Source of the DNA: Lachnospiraceae bacterium
GTDB lineage: Bacteria; Bacillota; Clostridia; Lachnospirales; Lachnospiraceae
Direction of reading: 5' to 3'
DNA: 64,000 nucleotides
NCBI GenBank assembly: GCA_017470985.1
Contig: JAFUXA010000013.1
Coordinates: 45,581 to 109,580, forward strand
The notes beneath the pieces are model-generated. The model had not been told where the DNA came from and did no database searches. It was given only the letters and a program-made list of their open reading frames with translations. Shown in pieces: positions 39,776 to 48,873 of this stretch (positions are counted from its first letter, which is position 1; each line of letters starts with the position of its first letter). Position numbers and translations under genes: made by a program.

Positions 39776-40339
39776 ATGAAAAAAGGGACAGTAATAGCAA
39801 TTGTTGTTGGAGTAATTGTAGTTATATTATTTTCACTGATTGGTGGGTACAATTCTCTTGTTAGCAAGGAAGCAGAGGTTGAGCAGCAGGCTGCCAATAT
39901 TGATACTCAGTTACAGAGAAGAGCAGATTTGATTCCTAATCTGGTAAATACTGTAAAAGGTTATACAAATCACGAGACAGAAGTATTTGCCCAGGTAAAT
40001 GAGGCTAGAGAGAAGTTGATGTCTGCTGGCACAATGGCAGAGAAGTCTGCGGCAAATGATGAGGTTTCAACAGCTTTGGGTAGACTTATTGCAGTTGCAG
40101 AGAATTATCCGGAATTAAAATCTGACAAGGTATACATCGATTTAATGGATGAGCTTGCCGGCACAGAGAATAGAATTGCCAAGGCAAGAAAAGATTACAA
40201 TGAGGTGACAACATCATATAACAAGGCAATCAAGAAATTCCCTGGCGTATTATATGCAGGAATCTTCGGCTTTGAAAAGGCTGATTTGTTCGAAGCGGCA
40301 GAGGGCGCAGCTACAGCACCAACAGTTGATTTTGAGTAA
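39776..40339 (+). CDS. lemA: LemA family protein
   Basis: A 187-residue membrane protein with one N-terminal helix (about residues 5-24) and an alpha-helical cytoplasmic or surface domain. It has the family motif VSKEAEVEQQAANIDTQLQR...DLIPNLV...TVKGY and a later ARKDYNEVTTSYNKAI...FPG.L. Function is unknown. LemA genes are very often next to TPM-domain genes, as here. GGAGG precedes the ATG at 39776 by 5 bases. A putative -10 TATAAT lies at 39720-39725. Confidence 0.93.
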   Translation: MKKGTVIAIVVGVIVVILFSLIGGYNSLVSKEAEVEQQAANIDTQLQRRADLIPNLVNTVKGYTNHETEVFAQVNEAREKLMSAGTMAEKSAANDEVSTALGRLIAVAENYPELKSDKVYIDLMDELAGTENRIAKARKDYNEVTTSYNKAIKKFPGVLYAGIFGFEKADLFEAAEGAATAPTVDFE

Positions 40340-40350
40340 GCATTTAAATA

Positions 40351-40381
40351 AGCAGTAGGTATTCTATGGGTATCTACTGCT
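40351..40381 (+). terminator. hairpin between lemA and the TPM gene
   Basis: AGCAGTAG (40351-40358) pairs with CTACTGCT (40374-40381). The tail is TATATATTA rather than a pure T tract, so termination may be partial. Confidence 0.5.
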
Positions 40382-40419
40382 TATATATTATGAGCAGATA
40401 AATATAAAGTGGAGAGAAG

Positions 40420-41385
40420 ATGGGAAAAAGATTGGCTATATTAAGTAGAGAAGAAAATAATAAACATAAAAAGAAAAAGAAAGAAGAAACAAAAAGACGC
40501 ATAATAACTGGTCTGATAACATATCTTATCGTTACAGTAATATTTACGATAGTTCAGGTTTCAGAAGAGCCGGAAGTGGTACAGGGAGATATTGGGCAGG
40601 TAGAGGCTACAGATTATTTCTTTGTAGATGATTATAGTGGCGTATTAAATGAAAATACTGAGAAGTACATTTTTGATAAGGCTAGAGCATTGTATGAAGA
40701 TACGGGAATACAGATTTGTGTTGTGACTGTTCCACATACAATGGGATATGATCTGGAATCATTTTCCAACATGCTGGCAAATAGTTGGGGAATCGGTGAT
40801 GCAGATGAAGATAATGGAATACTTCTATTATTTACCACTGATGAGGATGATCCACATGTCCGACTTGAAATCGGCGAAGGAATGGAAGGCACTATTACAG
40901 ATGGTGCCGCAGGTAGAATCCTTGATAAGTATGCTGTTGATGACAAAAACGATGGAAAATGGAATCGCGCAGCAGGCAATACATTTACAGAAGTATTGAA
41001 GGTGGTTGCAGAGGAGTATGATGAGGATTTATTGAAAAAGGATTCCTCTATTGCCATGAGCAAGAACTGGGGAGATGGTAAATCTGATACTGAAAATACA
41101 TTTGCTGATGCAACTTTTCCTGAGATTGAATATGAAGAGGTGCCTGAGGATGAGAGAGGCTTTGAAGGTTTCTTGTTGAAACTGGCTGTAGCTGCATTTT
41201 TCTCTTTGTTTGTAACGCCATTTGTGCTTATACTACTGTGGGTTGGTGGCGCAGGCGGAAGTGGTGGCTCTTATACTGGCGGTGGCGGCTTTGGCGGCGG
41301 CGGCTTCAGTGGGGGCGGCTTCAGCGGAGGCGGCGGCTTCAGTGGGGGCGGCGGTTCCTTCGGTGGCGGTGGCGCCAGCCGATGA
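40420..41385 (+). CDS. TPM-domain membrane protein (YgcG-like) with glycine-rich tail
   Basis: A 321-residue protein. A very basic N terminus (about 25 residues of Lys/Arg/Glu) precedes the first helix (IITGLITYLIVTVIFTIVQV). The TPM domain (about 65-200) has the family pattern DDYSGVLNENTEKYI...VVTVPHTMGYDLESFSNMLANSWGIG and LEIGEGMEGTITDG. A second helix lies near 250-275, and the protein ends in about 45 residues of Gly/Ser/Phe repeats. TPM proteins are implicated in photosystem repair in plants and membrane-protein turnover, but their bacterial role is unsettled. Paired with lemA. Confidence 0.9.
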   Translation: MGKRLAILSREENNKHKKKKKEETKRRIITGLITYLIVTVIFTIVQVSEEPEVVQGDIGQVEATDYFFVDDYSGVLNENTEKYIFDKARALYEDTGIQICVVTVPHTMGYDLESFSNMLANSWGIGDADEDNGILLLFTTDEDDPHVRLEIGEGMEGTITDGAAGRILDKYAVDDKNDGKWNRAAGNTFTEVLKVVAEEYDEDLLKKDSSIAMSKNWGDGKSDTENTFADATFPEIEYEEVPEDERGFEGFLLKLAVAAFFSLFVTPFVLILLWVGGAGGSGGSYTGGGGFGGGGFSGGGFSGGGGFSGGGGSFGGGGASR

Positions 41386-41447
41386 TGTGAAGCGTACATC
41401 AACCATAGACTCGAGATCAGACACAGTCCAAAATAGAAAAAACTAGA

Positions 41448-41503
41448 AAAACCACCGTACTGCCAGACTTTTGATTTCCTGGCAGCCAATACGGTGGTTT
41501 TTT
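41448..41503. terminator. bidirectional terminator
   Basis: AACCACCGTA (from 41450) pairs with TACGGTGGTT (41490-41499), and an inner TGCCAG/CTGGCA stem sits inside. T tracts flank both sides, so it serves the TPM gene on the plus strand and the chemoreceptor gene on the minus strand. Confidence 0.92.
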
Positions 41504-41508
41504 AGTGG

Positions 41509-43470
41509 TTAAGAAATTCTACTTTCAAATATGCTTAAGTTGTTGGCATTTACCATATATGTGCCTGTATCGGTATAGCGCGATATGGATTTACCATCCC
41601 AAATGTCAGATAGCATCTGCAATGGCACAGAACCCCAGGCAAATGGACGCTGGGCAATAGCTGTAGATATGTGGCCTTCTTTTATTGCCTCGGCTACTGA
41701 TTTGGTGAGATCCACAGTGACAACCTTATATGCGCCTGGATGTCTCTTGAGATAGTCGCAGTAAGCTAAGCCCCAGCCTACGTTGGTTGCAAAGAATACA
41801 TCCACACTAGGGTTGTTTTGCAATACCTGCTCAATATATGTATCTGCCTCTGCCTGAGTCGGTCCGCCAGGAGCTTTGAACTCAATCAAATCAATGTTAT
41901 CGTGGCGGCTGATTTCTTGATTGAAGCCTGTAGAACGATCACGGATGGCATCAACTATATTGTCTGACCATAGGTTAGTGGCAACACATCCGCCTTGAGA
42001 CAGAATATCTGCAACAGCCTTGGCTGAATCTACACCACATTGTATTGAGTCAGTTCCAACAACACTTTCATGTGTTACACCAGGAAGAGCAGACTGCAGG
42101 AATATAATCTTGATATCTTGTGCATTGGCCTTCTTTAATCTGTCAGAGATACTTGGACTGGCAATGGCTGAGATTACAATTGCGTCAAAATCATTTTCCA
42201 ATACATAATCCAGGAAGTCCGCCATTTCTTTGGTACCTGCGTCACCGCGTCCCTTTGGTGCAAATACTTCGATGTCATATCCCAGGACTTTAGCAGCATT
42301 ATGAGCCTCCTGAGTTGCAGGCATCCAGAAAGGATCATCTAAATCCCAGATCATTGCAATTTTTTTCTTCTTCCTTTCGGTGAAGGAGGTTTTGATAATA
42401 GCGTTGCTATTGCTTATATTTTCAACCTTTTCATTTAAAGTGCTGGACATCTGATTCAATAGTGAAATTTGATTGTCTAGCATAAATGTCTCGCTGGCAA
42501 CCTCCTGAGTGGAAGCGGAGAACTCTTGAATGACAGAGTTGATATTGGTGACAGAATCTACAATAGCATCTTTGTATTCGCTGATTTCGTCAACACCAGT
42601 ACCGAAGTTTTTCTGCTTCAAAACAAAGTCATCAATGGATGCACCAAGTACTTCCATTGTCTCACCCACAGCTTCAATAGCTTGAGCCTGACTGTCAAAT
42701 GTATCTTTGGAAGTAGTCATGGTCTTGCCAAGTACATCAAGTTCGTTTGTTATTCCATTGATAGATGTGCTGATGGACTCGCTGGCTTCCTGACTTTGTA
42801 CAGATAGCTTTCTGACTTCCTCAGCTACCACTGCAAATCCTTTTCCTGCTTCACCGGCGCGGGCTGCTTCAATGGATGCGTTTAAAGCCAACAGATTGGT
42901 CTGAGATGAAATCTCATAGAGCATCTGAGTGACTTCAATAATGGCGGTAATCTTTTCTAATAGGATATTAATTTCCTGCTGAATTGAATCAATTGCCTTC
43001 TGGTTTTGCGATTGATTTTCCTGCAAAGCATGAATAGATTTTTTGCTATCCTCATTTTGCTTGGACATCTGTACTGCCATTTCTACAAGAGCTAAAGAAT
43101 CATCTTGCATCAACCCCATTTTCTCTGCAAGATAGTTGGCGATTTCAAGGCAGTTACCCACATCTTCCGCCTGCTTCTGAGCACCCTGTGAAATGAAGTC
43201 GGTAGAGTTTTGCACATTTTTGGAAGCAAGTTCAATATTTTCTGAAATACCATTCAGCTGATCTGATACATTGCTTACATCTGCAAAATCTTTCTTCAAA
43301 GTGGTGAAATATTGCTTATATTGGCGGTATATTTTCACCATCTCCGGACTGCTTTTTCTGGACAGAGCGTCATCACTGTCAGGGACTTCCTGCATGAAAT
43401 CCCAATTGATAAGAGAATTTGCTATAGTTTGATAGTTACCCTGTGGTGTGTTTTGTCTTTTTCCAATCAA
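41509..43470 (-). CDS. soluble chemoreceptor fused to a C-terminal periplasmic-binding-protein fold
   Basis: A 653-residue protein with no hydrophobic segment. Residues 60-360 form a chemoreceptor coiled coil with the conserved tip at 189-223 ([20 protein letters not shown]). Residues 369-650 are a type I substrate-binding fold of the ribose/sugar class ([61 protein letters not shown]). Normally such a binding domain is secreted and precedes a membrane span; here it is cytoplasmic and C-terminal. It would sense an internal sugar or metabolite and signal to CheA. The start is TTG 43470 behind GGAGAAGG. Monocistronic. Confidence 0.9.
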   Translation of the reverse strand: MIGKRQNTPQGNYQTIANSLINWDFMQEVPDSDDALSRKSSPEMVKIYRQYKQYFTTLKKDFADVSNVSDQLNGISENIELASKNVQNSTDFISQGAQKQAEDVGNCLEIANYLAEKMGLMQDDSLALVEMAVQMSKQNEDSKKSIHALQENQSQNQKAIDSIQQEINILLEKITAIIEVTQMLYEISSQTNLLALNASIEAARAGEAGKGFAVVAEEVRKLSVQSQEASESISTSINGITNELDVLGKTMTTSKDTFDSQAQAIEAVGETMEVLGASIDDFVLKQKNFGTGVDEISEYKDAIVDSVTNINSVIQEFSASTQEVASETFMLDNQISLLNQMSSTLNEKVENISNSNAIIKTSFTERKKKKIAMIWDLDDPFWMPATQEAHNAAKVLGYDIEVFAPKGRGDAGTKEMADFLDYVLENDFDAIVISAIASPSISDRLKKANAQDIKIIFLQSALPGVTHESVVGTDSIQCGVDSAKAVADILSQGGCVATNLWSDNIVDAIRDRSTGFNQEISRHDNIDLIEFKAPGGPTQAEADTYIEQVLQNNPSVDVFFATNVGWGLAYCDYLKRHPGAYKVVTVDLTKSVAEAIKEGHISTAIAQRPFAWGSVPLQMLSDIWDGKSISRYTDTGTYMVNANNLSIFESRIS

Positions 43471-43832
43471 TTTTCCTTCTCCTTTGTGTTAAAATCCTCC
43501 TTATCAATTTTTATACCCCATGTTAATCAATTAACGATTATATGTGAAAATTATACCATAGTAGAATTATTTGGAAAACTATTTATGGCAAATATTTACG
43601 AAAATTAGATGATATTCAAGCCTCTTGGAAACTGAAAAGTCATGAGTGTGGTATAATTAGACAATATACAGATGTTATGTGAAATATTATTTTAAATAGT
43701 GGAAATAGGGTATAATGTTTTTAATGAATAGGGGCAACGATAGAATGGCATTTTAAATATACAGTAATATTTGAAACGCCATAAAAGGGTGAGTATCAAA
43801 TTGTAAAAATGAAAAAGTATGGGAGAGTGAAA
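43471..43832. other. intergenic region with divergent promoters
   Basis: 362 bases without a gene. Plus-strand -10 candidates TATAAT lie at 43652-43657 and 43711-43716. The second is preceded by AATAGGG, as is the -10 upstream of lemA (39720). No good -35 boxes and no strong hairpin are seen. Confidence 0.4.
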
Positions 43833-44561
43833 ATGGAACAGAATAAAGTATTGGAAATCAGACATTTCTCAAAGTCCTATGGTGGAGCGGTCAAGGCATG
43901 TGATGATGTGTCTCTGTGCGTGGAGAGCGGTGACATTTACGGTTTTATAGGCCACAATGGCGCTGGAAAATCTACAACAATTCGTGCTGCAGTGGGAGTG
44001 CTGGATTTTACAGAAGGAGATATTTATATTAATGGACATTCGGTCAAGGATGAGCCTATGGATTGCAAGCGAGTTACAGCTTATATTCCAGACAACCCTG
44101 ATTTGTATGAGAATCTCACAGGCATTCAATATCTGAATTTTATTGCGGATGTATTTGGAATTGGTGCTGGTGATAGAGAAGCGCGTGTGAAGAAATATGC
44201 GGAGGCTTTTGAAATAACTGATGCACTTGGTGACGCAATCAACTCATATTCTCATGGAATGAAGCAGAAGCTGGCGATTATATCGGCTTTGATTCATGAA
44301 CCGAAGTTGCTGGTGCTTGATGAGCCTTTTGTGGGGCTTGATCCCAAGGCAACATTTACCCTGAAAGAGATAATGCATGAGATGTGTGAAAATGGCACGG
44401 CAATATTTTTCTCTACTCATGTGCTTGATGTGGCGGAGAAATTGTGTAATAAGGTGGCCATTATCCAGAAGGGGCATATAATAGCAGCCGGAACTATGGA
44501 AGAATTGACGGAGGGACACTCTCTAGAAGAAGCATTTCTGGAGGTGGTTAGTCATGAATAA
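43833..44561 (+). CDS. ABC transporter ATP-binding protein
   Basis: A 242-residue ABC ATPase with Walker A GHNGAGKST (about residues 36-44), signature YSHGMKQKLAIISAL and Walker B LLVLDEPFVGLDP, plus His switch STHVLDVAE. The ATG at 43833 has GGGAGAG upstream; an in-frame ATG at 43809 is less likely. The stop overlaps the start of the permease gene by 8 bases, so the two are translationally coupled. Subfamily resembles ABC-2 type exporters; substrate unknown. Confidence 0.92.
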   Translation: MEQNKVLEIRHFSKSYGGAVKACDDVSLCVESGDIYGFIGHNGAGKSTTIRAAVGVLDFTEGDIYINGHSVKDEPMDCKRVTAYIPDNPDLYENLTGIQYLNFIADVFGIGAGDREARVKKYAEAFEITDALGDAINSYSHGMKQKLAIISALIHEPKLLVLDEPFVGLDPKATFTLKEIMHEMCENGTAIFFSTHVLDVAEKLCNKVAIIQKGHIIAAGTMEELTEGHSLEEAFLEVVSHE

Positions 44562-46143
44562 TATACTTTTGAAGAATATGCTTTTGTCTACCAGCCAGTT
44601 AAATATTTTCCGCACTACGAAGGATGAAAAAAAGAAAAGAAAGATCGAAGGCGCATGGGTAGGCATGACAGTTATCTATCTTATGATTATTGTATATAGT
44701 TTTCTATCTTGTATAGGATTTGGCGGTATTGGACTTATTGATATTGCACCAATGATTTGCGCTATGACCATAAGTGGATTGGCATTTATATTTACCATAT
44801 TCCGAACCAACGGATATCTGTTTAATTTCAAAGAATATGACATGATTATGTCGCTGCCCTTTGGGGAAATGGAAGTGGTGGTCAGCAGATTTGTCTATAT
44901 GTATATTAAATGTCTGCCATGGTATTTAAGCGTGTCACTGTCCATGCTGGTTGGCTATATTATTTATGCAGAATTTAGCCTGATTAGCATTGTCATGTGG
45001 ATTGTGCTGACAATATTTGTCCCACTTATACCTATGGTGGTGGCTACATTTCTTGGCTTTTGCGTGGCCAAGATTAGTTCTGGCTTCAAGAAGAGAAATA
45101 TTATAACAACAGTTTTGACATTTGTTGTGGTAGCCGGATCTTTTGGCTTGAACTATGCAATCAACAAACTTTTTTCAGATGGCATGGTTAGACAGACTCT
45201 GGAAAATATATATGCAGTAAATGAGAAGATGGGGCAGGTGTACATTCCTGCGAAATGGTTTGCAGATGCCATAAATAATGGAAACATCGTAGGGGCATTG
45301 CTTTTAATAGGTAGTAGCTCGGCGTTATTTGTCATTGTGGTATATGTTATTGGCAAATCTTACCGCAAGATTAATTCAATGCTGAAATCCCATGCGGCTT
45401 CAGGTAATTACAAAATGTCTCGCCAGAAGACCAGGTCTGTGGTTCAGTCAATTGCTTACAAGGAGTTTAGACGACTTCTGGGGTCTAGTAATTATCTGGT
45501 AAATGCTACTGTGGGAGAGCTGCTGTCATTGGCCTTGGGCATAGCTGCCTGGGTTATAGGCTTTGATGGAATAATTAAATTTATAACAAATGGTGCTCCT
45601 GTTACAACGCAGATGGTGGCACCGTCAATTCCATTTATCGTATATTTTCTAATTGGCATGGTGGCAACAACAGCTTGTTCGCCATCCTTAGAGGGCAAGA
45701 ATTATTGGATTGTGCAGAGTCTGCCGATTGACAAGAAGGTATTGTACAAAGGGAAGATGCTATTTAACATGTATCTGACGGTTCCATTTATGACATTTGC
45801 CATATTATCTCTGTGCATAACGGGACATATGAATGTGTTGAATACAGTATTGGATGTAATTTTGGGAATCGCCCTGTGCGCATTTTCCACAACATGGGGC
45901 TGTGTATGCGGAGTGAAGCATATGAGGCTGGATTGGGAAAATGAAATTGAAGTGATTAAGCAGGGCGCAGCCGTGATGGTTTATCTGTTCCCAAATATGA
46001 TTGTGACCATGATTTTGGTTGTGGTAATGGTATTGCTTGGATTGGTGGTAAATCATTTGCTGATTACTGTTGTGTGTATTTTGGTGGTTACTTTGTTGGC
46101 TGTCTTGTGTTATTGGAGAGTGATGAAGTTAGCAGAAGAATAA
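44554..46143 (+). CDS. ABC transporter permease (ABC-2-like exporter subunit)
   Basis: A 529-residue membrane protein with about 12 hydrophobic segments and a basic cytoplasmic loop (KSYRKINSMLKSHAASGNYKMSRQKTRS) in the middle, suggesting two six-helix halves in one chain. It overlaps the ATPase gene and forms an exporter with it. I see no substrate-specific feature; lantibiotic-immunity, bacitracin-type or lipid transport are all possible. The 3' end is 8 bases from the convergent zinc peptidase gene. Confidence 0.85.
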   Translation: MNNILLKNMLLSTSQLNIFRTTKDEKKKRKIEGAWVGMTVIYLMIIVYSFLSCIGFGGIGLIDIAPMICAMTISGLAFIFTIFRTNGYLFNFKEYDMIMSLPFGEMEVVVSRFVYMYIKCLPWYLSVSLSMLVGYIIYAEFSLISIVMWIVLTIFVPLIPMVVATFLGFCVAKISSGFKKRNIITTVLTFVVVAGSFGLNYAINKLFSDGMVRQTLENIYAVNEKMGQVYIPAKWFADAINNGNIVGALLLIGSSSALFVIVVYVIGKSYRKINSMLKSHAASGNYKMSRQKTRSVVQSIAYKEFRRLLGSSNYLVNATVGELLSLALGIAAWVIGFDGIIKFITNGAPVTTQMVAPSIPFIVYFLIGMVATTACSPSLEGKNYWIVQSLPIDKKVLYKGKMLFNMYLTVPFMTFAILSLCITGHMNVLNTVLDVILGIALCAFSTTWGCVCGVKHMRLDWENEIEVIKQGAAVMVYLFPNMIVTMILVVVMVLLGLVVNHLLITVVCILVVTLLAVLCYWRVMKLAEE

Positions 46144-46151
46144 AGCTAGTT

Positions 46152-46850
46152 TCAGTCGTCTCTGCGGGCGCCACCTACTATGAGAACTAATCGAAGGAGT
46201 TGCAAAATTGTTGTGAAAAGAGCTGCTACATATGTGAGAGCAGCGGCTTTCAACACTTTTGTAGCTCCTTTGTGTTCTTCTCCTTCTAAGATATGACTTG
46301 TTTCTAATATGCGAAGTGCACGCTTGCTGGCGTCAAACTCCACAGGAAGGGTGATGAGCTGGAAGAGCACAACAAATGTGAATAACAATACGCCGACTTG
46401 TGCCAATGGTGTATTACCAATTATCAAGCCAATGATAATTACAGGCCATGAAATCCATGAACCGATGTTGGCAAGTGGAACTGATGCACCGCGTAGTTTG
46501 AGAGGAGCATAGTTCTCCTGGTGCTGAATTGCATGACCGCATTCATGGGCTGCAACACCAATTGCTGCAATACTGGTTTGCCCGTATACAGAGTCTGATA
46601 GGCGAAGTACTTTCTCATTTGGAGAATAATAATCTGTCAGATTTCCTCTGACTCTCTCAATTGTCACATCATATATTCCGGCAGAGTGTAGAATCTGTTC
46701 TGCCACCTGGTTGGATGTGATATTTCTGGCGCTTCTTATCTTGTCATATTTTCCATAAGTGGCCTTGACATTCATTGCTGCAAGTCCACTGATCAAAGCT
46801 CCGATAATAATCAAAATATATGTTGGGTCATAATAATATCCGTAGTACAT
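46152..46850 (-). CDS. zinc-dependent membrane peptidase (YugP-like)
   Basis: A 232-residue integral membrane protein with an HECGH zinc motif (residues 102-106). It is placed after a helical segment, and the downstream VEFDASKRALRILE segment supplies the likely third ligand. Hydrophobic segments lie near residues 8-27, 125-165 and 200-228. This matches the Firmicutes YugP/DUF zinc metallopeptidase family, whose substrates are not known. It is convergent with the ABC permease, and AAGGAGG precedes the ATG. Confidence 0.9.
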   Translation of the reverse strand: MYYGYYYDPTYILIIIGALISGLAAMNVKATYGKYDKIRSARNITSNQVAEQILHSAGIYDVTIERVRGNLTDYYSPNEKVLRLSDSVYGQTSIAAIGVAAHECGHAIQHQENYAPLKLRGASVPLANIGSWISWPVIIIGLIIGNTPLAQVGVLLFTFVVLFQLITLPVEFDASKRALRILETSHILEGEEHKGATKVLKAAALTYVAALFTTILQLLRLVLIVGGARRDD

Positions 46851-46918
46851 GTAAGAACCTCCTTGAATATGTCACATAAATTTCTAATAACTACAAATTC
46901 TGATAAACTATAAAATCT

Positions 46919-47020
46919 AAGAACTATTATAAGCGTTTTGAATAGAATTATTAAGAACTATTATAAGCGTTTTTGATAGAATTATTAAGAACTATTATAA
47001 GTGTTTTCGATAAAAATATT
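46919..47020. repeat. 34-bp tandem repeat, three copies plus a degenerate fourth
   Basis: Units 46919-46952, 46953-46986 and 46987-47020 each begin AAGAACTATTATAAG and differ by a few bases; a partial fourth continues to about 47040. Extremely A/T-rich, between the peptidase promoter and the sigma-factor gene. Confidence 0.85.
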
Positions 47021-47057
47021 AACAACTTGATAAGTGTTTGGCGTGTTTGGCGCAAGA

Positions 47058-47212
47058 TGCGGACAAAATCACAGAAATCAGCAAAAACATCTGTATCCGC
47101 AGCAACATCCAGTGAGTTGGTACAGATAAAATCGCAGGAATCTGCTAAAATATCCGTATCTGCTTGAGCAATGGGAGAGAAAGTACGGATAAAATAATAA
47201 AAATAAAATGAA
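47058..47212. repeat. 63-bp-period imperfect repeat upstream of the ECF sigma gene
   Basis: Units begin near 47060, 47123 and 47186, each with a GGAYAAAAT-like core. The first unit is bounded by TGCGGA (47058-47063) and TCCGCA (47096-47101), the second by CAGATA and TATCTG, so each can fold into a stem-loop. The third unit is truncated. The region from 46851 to 47301 has no gene. Confidence 0.75.
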
Positions 47213-47301
47213 CCATATGCCCGCCTTGCGACAATATGTCTATGTAAGGGCAAAAACCTGTTGGTCGACTAAGTAGGGGAAAGGAAGAAGGATAACTTGT
47301 A

Positions 47302-47871
47302 ATGAATAATGATGAATTTGAGCAGTTTATCAAGGTCAATGGAGCAGATATTCTCAGGTTCTGTAGAATGACCTGCGGAAGCAATGACGCAGGAGATGAT
47401 CTATACCAGGATACAATGCTTAAGCTGTTAGAGAAACTTGATAAAGTTGATAATCAACAGAATGTAAGAAGCTATGCCTTGTCCATATCTATTTTGCTTT
47501 GGAAGAACAAGAAGAAAAAGTATGCGAATCGGAAACGGATTGTTCCTATGATAAGTCTTGACTCTATTGATGGCAGTACATCTCAAGCTAAGCAGGTATA
47601 TTTGACAGAGGGAAGTGTTGCGATTCAAGAAACAGAAAGTGCTCCGGAGGAGCGCATTCTTCAGGAGGAGACATGTCTGATTGTGCAACAGGTTGTTGCG
47701 GGATTACCGGAGAAGTACCGGATTCCGGTATATCTATATTACTCTGCTAATATGCAGATGTCGGAAATCGCAGAAGTGTTACAGATACCTGTGGGAACGG
47801 TAAAGAGTCGTATGAACAAAGCAAAGAGCATATTAAAAAAAGAATTGGAGGCGTTAGGATATGACAGATGA
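47302..47871 (+). CDS. ECF-type RNA polymerase sigma factor
   Basis: A 189-residue sigma-70-family factor. Region 2 (about residues 8-75) shows DLYQDTMLKLLEKLDKVDNQ and VRSYALSISILLWKN. Region 4 (about 128-185) has LPEKYRIPVYLYYSANMQMSEIAEVLQIPVGTVKSRMNKAK. It overlaps the next gene by 11 bases, the standard arrangement with a cognate membrane anti-sigma factor. Its promoter lies within or after the repeat block. Confidence 0.92.
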   Translation: MNNDEFEQFIKVNGADILRFCRMTCGSNDAGDDLYQDTMLKLLEKLDKVDNQQNVRSYALSISILLWKNKKKKYANRKRIVPMISLDSIDGSTSQAKQVYLTEGSVAIQETESAPEERILQEETCLIVQQVVAGLPEKYRIPVYLYYSANMQMSEIAEVLQIPVGTVKSRMNKAKSILKKELEALGYDR

Positions 47872-48745
47872 TAGATTGGATCAGATCTTAAAGCAGGCCC
47901 TTGCTACAGAAATTGATGACAGTGAAATTCAAGTTCGGAGAAAGAAGAGGGAACATAAGATGAATATGAGAAAGATTTTGGCAGGTTCTTTGGTGGCATG
48001 TGCAGCATTGGCTATGGTTGTGGCTGGAGCAAACTTCAATATATTCAATACCAAGAGAGGTAGTGGCGATATTGCAAGTAATTCAGCTGGAAATATGTTT
48101 GCCATAACAGCCCGTGCGGCAGAATTATCAGGTGATGTTAATTCAGGGGATGTTATGAGTATGTATAATGAAATAACATATGGTACTGGCGGCTTCACAC
48201 CACAGACCTTTGCTATTTCTGGAGAAAATATTGCCAAAATTAAGTTGTCTACGGATAAATGTGAACTTTATAAAGTTACTCATGTATATCCGGAGGACAG
48301 TCAATTTGACAAGGCTCAGAGAATGGAAGTTGGTGAAGATACAGATTATGTAGCGGTATATAACAAGGAACCTGAGGAAGGTGGCGTTGTCATGAGCTTC
48401 GACTATTTGGAGGCAGTGGGCAATACATATGAAGGAGATTATAATAGTGATGTTCTCTTCGGAATGTATATACCTGATGAGCTCCAAAGCACTAATTCGG
48501 ATTTGCAGGCGTCTTTTCGTGAAGATGTTGACCAGTTGAGTGATGCTACAGTGACCATAGAAGTGACTTATACTGATGGTAATGTTGAGGTCCATCATTA
48601 TACATTAAATGTGGGCAAAATACTGGTACCAACAGATGAAGAAGGAAATTGTCAGTATGATAAATTGAGCAGATTTCTGACACCGGAGGAGGAGAAACAG
48701 GAGACTAACAATATATATGGATATCTTCCTGTTAGGATAGACTAG
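47861..48745 (+). CDS. putative membrane anti-sigma factor with extracytoplasmic domain
   Basis: A 294-residue protein. A short, charged cytoplasmic N terminus (about 40 residues, many Lys/Arg/Glu) is followed by one transmembrane helix (about 42-62) and some 230 extracytoplasmic residues, rich in Asp/Glu and predicted beta. Topology and its 11-base overlap with the ECF sigma gene indicate a membrane anti-sigma factor that senses the envelope. There is no zinc-binding HxxxCxxC motif, so it is not a ZAS-type. Family otherwise unrecognised. Confidence 0.8.
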   Translation: MTDDRLDQILKQALATEIDDSEIQVRRKKREHKMNMRKILAGSLVACAALAMVVAGANFNIFNTKRGSGDIASNSAGNMFAITARAAELSGDVNSGDVMSMYNEITYGTGGFTPQTFAISGENIAKIKLSTDKCELYKVTHVYPEDSQFDKAQRMEVGEDTDYVAVYNKEPEEGGVVMSFDYLEAVGNTYEGDYNSDVLFGMYIPDELQSTNSDLQASFREDVDQLSDATVTIEVTYTDGNVEVHHYTLNVGKILVPTDEEGNCQYDKLSRFLTPEEEKQETNNIYGYLPVRID

Positions 48746-48814
48746 TGCGACCGGAAACCCAAATGACAAAAAAATCCCACTAGTTGACAATATGTGTTAT
48801 AATAGCTGTGAACC

Positions 48815-48848
48815 GAGAGCTCCTGGAAGGGGGCTCTCTTAAGCTTTT
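48815..48848 (+). terminator. hairpin in the leader of the EAL gene
   Basis: GAGAGCTCC (48815-48823) pairs with GGGGCTCTC-type sequence (48830-48838), then TTAAGCTTTTT. It is either the terminator of the sigma/anti-sigma unit or part of the 5' leader, because a -10-like TATAAT lies just upstream at 48798-48803. Confidence 0.6.
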
Positions 48849-48873
48849 TAAAAAAGGGAATTTTAGGGAAGAT

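Noticed and set aside
41222-41489. Alanine- or proline-rich frames overlapping the end of the TPM gene
   Set aside because: They are shifted or reverse readings of the glycine-rich codon repeats of the real gene.
46919-47020. Possible CRISPR array
   Set aside because: Units are directly adjacent with no unique spacers and no cas genes nearby; simple tandem repeats.
46951-47253. Minus-strand 100-codon frame with internal repeats (ADTD.., ADFCDF)
   Set aside because: It is a translation of the 34-bp and 63-bp DNA repeats, lacks a good ribosome site, and the repeats explain its pattern better than a protein does.
48784-48803. TTGACA next to TATAAT upstream of the EAL gene as a promoter
   Set aside because: The two boxes are only 8 bases apart, far short of 17; only the TATAAT may be real, with another -35.
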